This document shows, one piece after another, positions 1 through 12,500 of a stretch of 64,000 nucleotides of DNA. The notes beneath the pieces are model-generated. The model searched no databases. It was not told where the DNA came from and saw only the letters and a list, made by a program, of their open reading frames with translations. The translations under genes were made by a program, and so were the position numbers. Position 1 is the first letter of the stretch, and every line of letters begins with the position of its first letter. This DNA is from Owenia fusiformis (taxonomy: Eukaryota; Annelida; Polychaeta; Sabellida; Oweniidae), in contig CAIIXF020000006.1 in NCBI GenBank assembly GCA_903813345.2, positions 5,570,989 through 5,634,988 on the forward strand. Reading direction: 5' to 3'.

Positions 1-412
1 TTTTGGATTAACTATATGTAATGTACATGTAATAAGGATATCTAATCTCTACCTTATATTGACTGATATACTACATAACCCGAACCTACTTGAAAAGATG
101 TTAAAATGACATTAAATACAACAAGACTTTATTAAATTGAAACCAAAGAAAAAGTGTACTGAACTACTAAATATCTGAAACCTGGCTGTGTCAAGGTATG
201 AATGCAACATAGAAAACACATGTATGTATATGGTGCCACTTTCTAAATAAACAGCTTGGATTTGGATGAAATGAGGCCAACTACTATACAGATATTGAAA
301 TTATGGAATTTCCTTGGACCTTGGATATGTAGTGTTAATTACTGGATGCAGAATGTGTTTATTAAATCCCGTGTAGATGTAAATCAAGAAGAGTGAATTA
401 CTGAAAAATGAG

Positions 413-590
413 ATGTCTATAGAAGTTGGAAGGAGTGCTTACAGTGAACCTATTCAAATGTTGAAATCTGCAATGAAGCAGGACTTATCCAGTTTGCAAA
501 GGAAGCATTTGATTAGGTCAAGGTCATTCATCGATCGACCTACTCAAGTGAAATTTGACTCTGAGAGTAATAGGAGAAGCAGCACTGCAG
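413..590 (+). CDS. OSBPL8: ORP5/8 exon 1 (start codon, N-terminal region)
   Basis: ATG at 413 (an ATG at 408 in another frame ends after four codons). Encodes 59 polar residues plus one base and ends CTGCAG|gtgtgt in phase 1, which matches the next exon. No domain; the N-terminus of this family is poorly conserved, so the start rests on splice phase and the upstream in-frame stop at 380. The end of this exon with its donor is repeated five more times downstream. Confidence 0.7.
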
Positions 591-3500
591 GTGTGTATCA
601 TTGTTATTCACTGGGGGTATTAAATATGGTTTTTATATACTAGAGAATAATAGGAAAAGCGGCATAGAAGGTGTGTATCATTGTTATTCACTGGGGGTAT
701 TAAATATGGTTTTTATATACTAGAGAATAATAGGAAAAGCGGCATAGAAGGTGTGTATCATTGTTATTTACAGGGGAGATTGAGACATGGTTTTTGTATA
801 GAGAATGATAGAAAAAGCGGCATAGCAGGTGTGTATCATTGTTATTTACCGGGGAGATTGTGGTTTTTATATACTAGTGAATAATAGGAAAAGTGACATA
901 GCAGGCGTATATCATTGTTATTTACTAGGAAGATTGAATATGGTTTCTATACAGAGAATAATAGGAAAAGCGCCAATGCAGTTGTAGACCTCTCCACCTC
1001 ATACAGTTGTATCATATTTTCTTTGGGATAATCATAATATTCTAAACCTCATAATGAGGATAACCTTTTTGTATGTAAGTCATTTCATAAAGTCCAAACA
1101 ATATTTGCAAAAAGTATGTTAAGGAGGTCTCATTGGTTTTCTATCACCAAACACGCCAAATGTAATGTAAGCAGGAAGTTATCATAACCATTTGAAATAT
1201 TACCAATCATTTTTCTTCATTAAGTTGACATTTGGTATATGATGTAGGATAAAACTTGTAATACTGTAGTATAATTAGCTACTCCAATATTTGTCTACCC
1301 ACCCCCTTCTCTTTGGGGTCCTTTATCTATCCTCCTCCCTTCCTCCCCCATACTATAATCCTCCCCCATCCCCCTCTCTCCCCATCTATTCCATCTCAAT
1401 AATGACTGACTAACATTCTTCTACTTTGTGCCAAATACCCAAGTGTTTTCTCAAACTGGGGATGGTTCACTGTGGGTATTTATATTTATAAGAGTTTATA
1501 GGATGTTCTGTTCATATGTTTTGAATGGTTTATAAATATAGACATATAGCTAATGCATGTTGTGAGTTGCCAAGGTTACAATGATGTCATTGTAATTGTA
1601 ACATTGTCAATTATTTTTCTAGTGTCATTTGTCAATTTGAAGAAAATGGCCTTCACCATGAAAAGCCCTTTGTTTTAGTTCAAAATCGATCTACTATTCA
1701 ATATCTTGTCTTGAATTTGTATTCAGCCATTGTCTCTGTTTAAAAATCCTGATTTTTACATTTTCAGGTACAGTTCCGCAAGAGCTACAAGAAGAGGCAA
1801 ATAATAGTGAAGTTGCTAGGGGGTCTCCAACGTTTCAAAATCGCAGCAAGGTAAGTTTCCATGAATATTATTCATTAATCATTCTCTCACATTTCAGTCT
1901 TATGTCAAGTTATTTTCCATTGAAGTACTACTGAAGTATGAAATTACAAAAATAGCTGTAAATTATCTTAACCAATTTGATTACAATGGGAATCATCAGT
2001 TTATTCATGAAAAAAGAATTTTGGTTCTTTTTTATTTTAAGATTGGCAGATCTTGACTTATAATGGTCAGAATTTTGCACCTATTTGAGGAAAAAATCCT
2101 TATGGAGACCACTACCATGTGTATAACTCTGCAACTAGAATTCAAATAAAAAGCAAGAAAGATGACCCCTTATAAGACACATTATTGTGGTAGTAGAAGA
2201 AGGCAATTTTATGTTTATATTGTTCATCATAAATTAATAGCTCATTATCATTTTATTGATATCATTCCTTTAAAATATGTCAGCAGGTGTAACTTTTACC
2301 CTCAAGGTCAAACCTCATTTAAAGGCAAATTTTTCTCAAAAACAGGTGAATTTGGAATTTACCTTACAGCAAATAATCTCCTTGAAATGTTTCTATATTC
2401 CATTCTTTTCAATTTTTATTTGCTTTTTCTCTCCCTGTTCTCCTTTCTTCAAGTGAGGAATGATGGTCAGATGGTTGCCATGAGGGAGTAGGGTTTTCTG
2501 TGCGAAGTTATTGCCTATGTTGGTTGTTTTACTGTTTTACTGTTTTTGTAGTTCAAGAGTAACCATGAAATTGTGTAAATTGTTTTCTAAAAACACAACA
2601 CATTATGACATTTGGGTCAATGTGTATTCACACATATCTGCTCCCTTGTCACGATCGATGGGCAGTTAAACTTCTGCCTGATTTTGACCAATCACAGACA
2701 AGTGTTTTGTAGTTTATTTTGAGAAAGGGATCCGGGACATTAATTCAAACATCTATATCATTTTGACATAGTTTATCTTTGTACTATTTATATCATTTAA
2801 TTAATCCCTTTTGCCAGGAATTATAAGTTTCTCTTGAAAGCCTAAAAGCCAAAGTAATACATATTATCCTGAAAGTGTTTCATCCATTTTAAAATGTGGA
2901 ACAGGATCCTGTAGGTTCCTGATTTAGTGTCGCCATACAGAGTAAAAAGATGCACAAAGAATAGGCCACTTTGGGGTTTTACTTTCATTTTTGTGATTGA
3001 ATAGAAAGTTTTCAGAAGCAGCGCAATCCATACATTTGTCTTCTGTGGGAGACCATGCTATATTTCATAAAAACACTGAAAAACTCCACAAATTATATTT
3101 CAACTCATATATTTCATTATTCCAAAGAAAAGAACTACATTATTTTTATCACACCATTGGTGGGATATAGTCGTCGTACTGGTCGTGATCGTGGTCGTGA
3201 TCGTGATCGTGGTCGATCGTGATCGTGGTCGTGATCGTGATCGTCCCGCTTTTTGTCATCGCCGTTTAAGGAAAACTGCTCATCAAAATTCCTCCAAATT
3301 CGCAGAGATGATAGAGCATATGAAGTACTAGAGCTGATTAACTTTTGGGCGGCCATCTTGTTTTCTGGTGGCCATTTTGAAGGTTTTTCGAAAAATCTTG
3401 TCATCGCCATTTCAGGAAAACCGCTCATCGAATTTCCTTCAAATTTACACAAATGATAGAGGATATCAAGTACTAGAGCTGATTAACTTTTGGGCGGCCA

Positions 3501-6500
3501 TCTTGTTTTCTGGTGGCCATTTTGAAGGTTTTTCGAAAAATCTTGTCATCGCCATTTCAGGAAAACCGCTCATCGGATTTCCTTCAAATTTACACAAATG
3601 ATAGAGGATATCAAGTACTAGAGCTGATTAGCTTTTGGGTGGCCATCTTGTTTTCTTGTTCTTCAAATTTGTAAACATAATAGGAGAACAGTTTTCCTGG
3701 TTCATAGTGTCTGCCTATTTGATGGTGTGATCTCGTTCACGTCCTGTGCCTTGTTAGAGTTCATGGTACATTTATTTCCCTGACCTTGAAATGATCATTA
3801 CCTTGTGATATTGTCTTTAATTGGATGGATGATGGCTCTACAGGGTGTCGAATAAGTGCTGGCCAAAAGACTCAGAGCTAATTTCATGTCTAAAGAGCTA
3901 AAGCATGTATAATAGAACATCTTTGGCACCTCTTTAAAGTGTTCTACTCAGTAGGCGTTTCCCTTAACATTAAGTCATTTGGTTGTGGGACTCCACAAAG
4001 TGTTTCACCTGTGAGGTGTTCCACTTTACAGCTTTTACTCTACTTAACATGGCTTATAACCCTGTTTATTTTTTCCTGAAGCCACTCAGTAAAATTACGA
4101 TCTCTCTGCACCCTGATGTCCAATCAAGATCATTCAAGTATCTTTGTGTTCCTGACATTCCTGTTTGGGCATCCGGGAATGACAACGTCTGCCAGGTTTT
4201 CTCTGGGTTTGTATTGCCTCTGATGATGATGATGATTGGGACTTTCTGACTTAAATCAAGCCCTTATCTAAATGGATTTGTGTCTGGGAACAGTTTTATA
4301 GATAGTTCTTATAAGCAATTCTGAAAGAATATCACACCTTTTTGTTTTCCCGATTTCAGTCATAAATTACTTTAATATGGCGTACAAACTTTGGGTAGAC
4401 GTTGTCAGATGCCCAAACATGTCAGCAACACATACAAGATACTTGAATGATGTTAAATGGACATCATGGTGCAAATGAATCGTAATTTTACTGAGTGGCT
4501 TCATGAAAAAATAAACAGTGTTATAGGCCACCTAATATTTGGCAATTCATTTTCCATTATTAAAATTTGACCTATACATTTGAAACCATTGTGATGCACC
4601 CTGTCTCCATTTCATAGCACTATTTCTTTCTAATTTCTGCAGTCATTCACTAAGTATATGAATATATATATATATAAAGGATAGGGAGGTACTGGCCTAC
4701 ATTCATTATTCTGTCCAATATTCACTAAGTACAGGGTGGTCAAAAAAATGGAAACCCTGCATTTTCCTAATATCTTTGTCATTTTAAGGATTTACACCCT
4801 GATATTTCACATATTTGTACATCATTCAATTTCTTACCCCCCTACCAAATTTCATGACCATCAGACTGATAGTCACAATTTTACAGCACTTTGAATAACA
4901 TGCTTCAAGTTTGGCCATCATCGCGCTGTAGGCAAACCTGCACAGTTATCAATGGGCCGAATGCATTCCTCAGCAGGTATGGCCTGAATGATACAGATGA
5001 TCTCCCTTTTGAGGTTTGTGATTATCCTGAGGTCATTCTCATACACTTTTTCCTTGCCATATCCCTACAGGTAGGGACATTTTGGACGATGAGTGCAGGT
5101 GGACCGACAGCGCAATACTGGCCACTAGGTCATGTTCTGTAAAGTGCTGTAACATTGTGACTATCAATTTGATGGTCATGAAATAAAGTAGGCTTGTAGA
5201 AAATTGAATGATGTACAAATGTGCAAAATATCAGGGAGTTATTTCTTAAAATGACAAATATATGAGGAAAATGGTGTAAGGGTTTCCATTTTTTTGACCA
5301 CCCTGTATATGAACATATATATAAAGGATATGGAGGTACTGGCCTACATTCATTATTCTGTCTAATATTCACTAAGTATATGAACATATATATAGAAAGA
5401 ATAGGGAGGTACTGGCCTACATTCATTATTCTGTCCAATATTCACTAAGTTTATGAACATATATATAAAGGATAGGGAGGTACAGGCCTACATTCATTAT
5501 TCTTTGCAATATTCACTAAGTATATGAACATATATATAAAGGATAGAGAAGCACTGGGCTACATTCATTATTCTTTCCAATATTCACTAAGTATATGAAC
5601 ATATATATAATGGATAGAGAAGCACTGGGCTACATTCATTATTCTTTCCAATATTCACTAAGTATATGAACATATACAGGGTGACCGGAAAAAAAGGAGA
5701 CCATTGAAGTAATCAATTTCTCCTAAACTAGACAAGTGCCATCAATGAAATTTTGCATACACTGGAACAGTTATATGGAAATTTGTTACTGAAGGTTTCA
5801 ATACAAGCATTCAACTGGTTCAGGAGCTATGATCATTTACATAACATGCTCCAAATAGGCACAATTGAGACCAACGCAGAGTTGGATTCATATGGCAAAC
5901 TACCCTTACATGTTCTGCCCTCTATGGCACTATTATGGCATTACATATAGCAGTGATTGCCTTCTTTAGGTCAACAATAGTCTGAGGATTGTTTTGGTAT
6001 AGATTGTCTTTCAAATATCCATACAAAAAGAAATCAGCAGGATTCAAGTCTAGGCTGTAATGGCAATGAAGGGTTATCTGACATGTGGTTCATCATCCTG
6101 TTGCCAAAGTGCTGATTTACCAAATCTTAAGAGTCACTTTAGGTATTGGGCATAGTGCCATGCTACTAAAACCACTATATGGCACAATTAAATCCCATAT
6201 GAAAACCAAGGGCTGCCCAAAACCTCCTTAGGATGATACTGTAACTGAGTGGGACCACTGAGTCAGAAGCCATAGGTCAGATAAGCTTCGTCTCCATACA
6301 CCTCAAATTTGAATCCACCTGATTTCTTTTTGTGGGGCAATTTGAAAGACAATGTGTACCAAAACAATCCTGAGACAATTGCTGACCTAAAGGTGGCAAT
6401 AAATGCTAAATGTAATGCCATAACAAGGTCGGAATATGTAAGGGTATTTGCCAAATGTATCCAGCTCTGCGTTGGTCTCAATTGCGCCTATTTGGAGCAT

Positions 6501-9500
6501 GTTATGTAAATGATCATAGCTCCTGAACCAGTTGACTGCTTGTATTGACACTTTCAGGAACAAATTTCCATAGAACTGTCCTGATGTATGCAAAATTTCA
6601 TTGATGTCACTAGTCTATTTTAGGAGATATTGCCTATTTCAATGGTCTCCTTTTTTTCCGGTCACCCTGTATATAGAAAGAATAGGGAGGTACTGGCCTA
6701 CATTCATTATTCTGTCCAATATTCACTAAGTTTATGAACATATATATAAAGGATAGGGAGGTACAGGCCTACATTCATTATTCTTTGCAATATTCACTAA
6801 GTTTATGAACATATATATAAAGGATAGGGAGGTACTGGCCTACATTCATTATTCTTTCCACTATTCACTAAGTATATGAACATATATATAAAGGATAGGG
6901 AGGTACTGGCCTACATTCATTATTCTTTCCACTATTCACTAAGTATATGAACATATATATAAAGGATAGAGAAGCACTGGGCTACATTCATTATTCTTTC
7001 CAATATTCACTAAGTATATGAACATATATATAGAAAGAATAGGGAGGTACTGGCCTACATTCATTATTCTGTCCAATATTCACTAAGTTTATGAACATAT
7101 ATATATAAAGGATAGGGAGGTACAGGCCTACATTCATTATTCTTTGCAATATTCACTAAGTTTATGAACATATATATAAAGGATAGGGAGGTACTGGCCT
7201 ACATTCATTATTCTTTCCACTATTCACTAAGTATATGAACATATATATAAAGGATAGGGAGGTACTGGCCTACATTCATTATTCTTTCCACTATTCACTA
7301 AGTATATGAACATATATATAAAGGATAGGGAGGTACTGGCCTACATTCATTATTCTTTCCAATATTCACTAAGTATATGAACATATATATAAAGGATAGG
7401 GAGGTACTGGCCTACATTCATTATTCTTTCCACTATTCACTAAGTATATGAACATATATATAAAGGACAGGGAGGTACAGGCCTACATTCATTATTCTGT
7501 CCAATATCCTCTGAATGTTTCCTCATTGCCTCATTGCAGTTTGAATTTTTGGTTGATTATTACGCTGACCAGGTAAATATATGAGTGACAATTTTTCTGA
7601 AATCTTTACGCTAGAATGTGAGTTTCTTTATTCTAATACAAAAATGTCTAACAAAATTGTCTACTTTTATAGGTTCTTTTTAGCTCTCTAACCAGCTTTA
7701 GAAATAAATCTTAAAGATTTCTCATCGTTATATTCTTTATAAATTATATAGAAGTGACAGCTAATTGTGTTTGTAGAATTCTTGTGTAATTTTCCAGGAG
7801 TGTATATTTCTAATCTAGTGCTACACTTTCTGATGGCAGTGTTTACATTATAATATTAGAGGCTTATTTGATGCTTTTTAACATGACCTCCTCAATGTTT
7901 GCTTTTATACATGTAGATGTTTATTGTATCATTTTTTATTAAAATAACCTGGTAAAATATCTCCAAAAAACTCTCTAGTAGTCATTTTTTTGGTACACTT
8001 GGTATCAGGGGCTTCCCCTACATGGGGTTTGTATTCATGAGGTTTTTAGTGTTATTCATAGGGTTTTATATTCATGAGGTCACATTTTGGCAAATCAGCA
8101 ATGAAACTTTCCTTTTTAAGGGAGAGAATTTTAATGATAAATATCCCAATTTTTTGATAGAATAGTGACATAGCCCCTTTATAATTTTTTATCATTATTT
8201 GTGTAGTTTAACTATCTAGTGTTACATTTACAGGATTGGCACAACATACCAATAGGGGTATCAACATATGATTTAGATGAAGTATAGAATATGACATCAC
8301 ATGGAATTAAGCTTAACTAAAGAAACAGTTTTAATAATCTTATATACCTCCAGAAAAACCTTCTAAATTTGAATCATGATGCAATATCAATTTCCTCATA
8401 AACTCAGAATTAGAATCTGCGAAATGAAATAACAAACGAAGTAATTTGCGAGGAATATACAAATAACTTTGAAGTCATTTGTTTTACATTTCTATATACA
8501 GAAACTTGAAAACTAGATTCTTGTTTTGGGAATAATAACTCTAAGGGCAATTAACCCTTTCACGACGATAGGCTCCATATGGAGCCCTATTATGTAATAC
8601 CTTTCAGGACGATAGGCTCCTTTTGGCACCATTATTTTTATCTATATACATCAATGAAATGACAATATCTCCAGTTCTATTCAGTATTTTTACATCAAAT
8701 TTTGACAAGTTGTTCTAATGTGATAATCCTTACTAAAAATTGTATTTCAGTGATAAAATTCAGGGTATAGGTCCCGGGGTGTAGGTATTTTGTAGTTTTC
8801 CCCTAAAAACTGCTCTTACTTATCCGTCACCAGGGCCAACATTTTCCTCTTATATTCACGTCGGGAAAGGGTTAATAACACGGTTTATTGATTGTTTTTA
8901 TTGGCTTTATTATTACTTTAAAGCCTCACGAGTGGTATAAATACATTCTTCTTAAAGCCTCTTGGGTGAAATAATATGTAAGACTCCCAGGATCTATTTC
9001 TAATTAACTGAATTGAAACTGATAACTCGTGTGAAAAATATGGGAAATGTCTAAATGATAATCATCAGTAATTCAATTGGACTTGCATTATGCTGAAAAT
9101 GATGTTTCTGTCATGGTTATTTCATGCCACTCCTTTCTAAAACTTGAGTGAAACATTTCATTTTTTGGTTTGCTATGGAATGACAGTGATGCCCTCATGG
9201 CTGTTAACTTTTTCTACTCTTTGGCCCTCTATTTTGCAATTTATATCAAGTCCCCTTTAGTGTTATATTCCTTGGAAACTGATGCCACATTACCAAATTG
9301 ATAATTAGAAAGATAACTGGGAAATGAAAAAATCAAATGATGTGTATTATAAAAAGTGAAGTATTACATAATTGAAACAGAATTTATGATGGAATAAAGT
9401 TAACAGAAATGATATCCTAAAATTTCAAAGTTATCCACTTCACTGAAATGTCAGAGAAAATATGAGGAATAATTATGACTTGATGGAGACATCATATATG

Positions 9501-12500
9501 CATGCTTAAGTTGATACAAATCATGCAAATTTAACAGCAAAGTATCTTATAGTGTCGACTATTGAATATGATGTTAAAATATTTTAGACAAATCCATTTT
9601 CAGCCCCTACCCCTTAACAGAAATCTGGAATTAATAAAATTCATATTTCTATTTTTTAGTCTGAAACCAAGATCTTCAGCCCCCTATTAGAGAAAGCAGA
9701 ACATGGATCTTCCAGTGCGTCAAGCGCCAATAAGGTCTCAAAAAGGGAGTCCCTCAAGGTATGTTGTTCTCTCCAAAAATGCATTAGTGCTTCTGTAATC
9801 TTATTGTGGCAATGTTGTGAAGAGATTCCCACAATGTTTATTGGGCTACCTTAGAACGTGTTTGTTTATTTTTTCATTTGATTGGCATAAGATTACGTAG
9901 GATAGATTAATAAGAGGGAGTCTCCAAATGTTGGTTTTGCTTTTTGATTTATAATTTGACTGGCTAATATTTTGTGGAAAGGCTGCCTGGAGAGGGCCAG
10001 TAAGGAATTAAAGAGGGAGCCCCTCACAGGATGTTGGGCTATCCCATGATTCAGAAGTCATTTTTTCATGTAATCTGATTGGTTAAAATATATCTGACAT
10101 CACTTTACCAATCATCCTGGGGCTTTGTGTTTTTAGCATGTGATTCTTAAGAATTAATAAAACATAATAATAAAGTACATGCACTTGTTTAGATGTTTGA
10201 TTTCATTTAATCCATTGTGTAACTGTTATATTGAATTTATTAAGGATTAATATAAGAGTGCAGAAATAATGCAACATGTCAAATGGTAGCCTTTCAGAAA
10301 TGGCAATTCTAATGATCTACATGTATGAATTAAAGATTAAGGAAATTAAGTAAATTTAACTGAAATTCAATAATACAATGAAAAGGAATTGTATATACAT
10401 ATACATACAGTATGTTGTATAAAGGTCTTAAAACAGGGAAATTGCTCTCTGTATGGAATATATGTACAGTCACAAATTGTTTGAGAAATATCGTTGTATT
10501 AGATGTCTGGTAGAAAAACATATAGGCCTTATAGGTTGTACAAAAATGTGAGTAAAAGGTTTTGCATATTCAAGTTTAGTTAAGTTATTTTATTTTATAA
10601 TTTGAGCAAAAACATGCAATATGACATTGAAAAGGAAATTACAAATAGATATGACATTTAGGAACAATAATTATTGAAAAAATGAACAAAAATGATTGTC
10701 TTCAGGCTCAAAAGCGGAACTACCGTAAAGAAAAAAAGAGAGCAACCAAAGAACTTTTGAGTACATTGAAGGACCCCTCCGTGATAGTCATGGCTGACTG
10801 GCTGAAAGTTCGTGGCTCTCTGAAAAGTTGGACCAAACTTTGGTGTGTCCTGAAGCCTGGGCTTGTGGTCCTATATAAAAGTCACAAAGCTAAGGTTAGT
10901 TTTTGTCTATGGGAAACACCCAATGCATGCCCCTCATTGTTTCACTAATTCTGCCCTTCATTGTTTCACTAATTCTGCCCTTCATTGTCTCACTAATTCT
11001 GTCCCTCATTGTTTCACTAATTCTGCCCCTCGTTGTCTCACTTATTCTGCCCCTCATTGTTTCACTAATTCTGCCCCTCATTGTTTCACTAATTCTGCCC
11101 CTCATCGTTTCACCAATTTTGCCCCTCATTGTTTCACTAATTCTGCCCCTCATCGTTTCTCTAATTCTGCCCCTCATTGTTTCACTAATTCTGCCCCTCA
11201 TTGTTTCACTAATTCTGCCCCTAATTGTTTCACTAATTCTGCCCCTCATTGTTTCACCAATTCTGCCCCTCATTGTTTCACCAATTTTGCCCCTCATTGT
11301 TTCACTAATTCTGCCCCTCATCGTTTCTCTAATTCTGCCCCTCATTGTTTCACTAATTCTGCCCCTCATTGTTTCACTAATTCTCCCCCTCATTGTTTCA
11401 CTAATTCTGCCCCTCATTGTTTCACCAATTTTGCCCCTCATCGTTTCACTAATTCTATCCCTCATTGTTTCTCTAATTCTGCCCCTCATTGTTTCACTAA
11501 TTTTGCCCCTCATTGTTTCACTAATTCTGCCCCTCATTGTTTCACCAATTTTGCCCCTCATTGTTTCACTAATTCTGCCCCTCATTGTTTCACTAATTTT
11601 GCCCCTCATTGTTTCACTAATTCTATCCCTCATTGTTTCACTAATTCTGCCCCTCATCGTTTCTCTAATTCTGCCCCTCATCGTTTCACTAATTCTGCCC
11701 CTCATTGTTTCACCAATTCTGCCCCTCATTGTTTCACTAATTCTGCCCCTCATTGTTTCACCAATTTTGCCCCTCATTGTTTCACTAATTCTGCTCCTCA
11801 TCGTTTCTCTGATTCTGCCCCTCATTGTTTCACTAATTCTGCCCCTCATCGTTTCACTAATTTTGCCCCTCATTGTTTCACTAATTCTCCCCCTCATTGT
11901 TTCTCTAATTCTGCCCCTCATCGTTTCACCAATTCTGCCCCTCATCGTTTCTCTAATTCTGCCCCTCATTGTCTCACTAATTCTGCCCCTCATTGTCTCA
12001 CTAATTCTGCCCCTCATTGTTTCACTAATTCTGCCCCTCATTGTTTCACTAATTCTGCCCCTCATTGTTTCACTAATTCTGCCCCTCATTGTTTCACTAA
12101 TTCTGCCCCTCATTGTTTCACTAATTCTGCCCCTCATTGTTTCACTAATTCTGCCCCTCATTGTTTCACTAATTCTGTCCTTCATTGTTTCACTAATTCT
12201 GCCCCTCATTGTTTCACTAATTCTGCCCTTAGAGACCTGTTTTAAATTACAAGATCGAATTTTAACTGCATTTGCTGCATTTAGTTAGAACTGCAGGATA
12301 TGGCAAACATATGCAGGTCAATGCAGAATACTGGATGATATTTCAAGTGCTCTGTAGTATCTCTTGTGATGCGAATCTGTCTGCTTTTCTTATTCTTTTT
12401 TCCTCTTATTCAATTGTACAGTACATGAAGAAATCATTGTAGGTGTCCCTAAATGTAAATTCACAGTATCAATACGTGGTATATAATAGCACATATCTGG

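Larger units (their letters stand above)
4645..7507 (+). repeat. 71-bp satellite array, about 18-19 units, split by two mariner-type elements
   Basis: Unit contains ttcactaagtatatgaacat and ggatagggaggtactggcc. Unit starts at 4645, 4721, 5368, 5441, 5512, 5583, 5654, then 6722 onward every 71 bp (some 72-73) to about 7436. Blocks at 6671-7027 and 7028-7380 look like a higher-order duplication of several units. Intron 2 of ORP5/8. Confidence 0.93.

Noticed and set aside
10863-12288. Open frames of 437-461 codons on both strands
   Set aside because: They arise from a 24-bp repeat (multiple of three) that lacks stops in several frames. The real exon ends at 10894 with a proper donor and phase.
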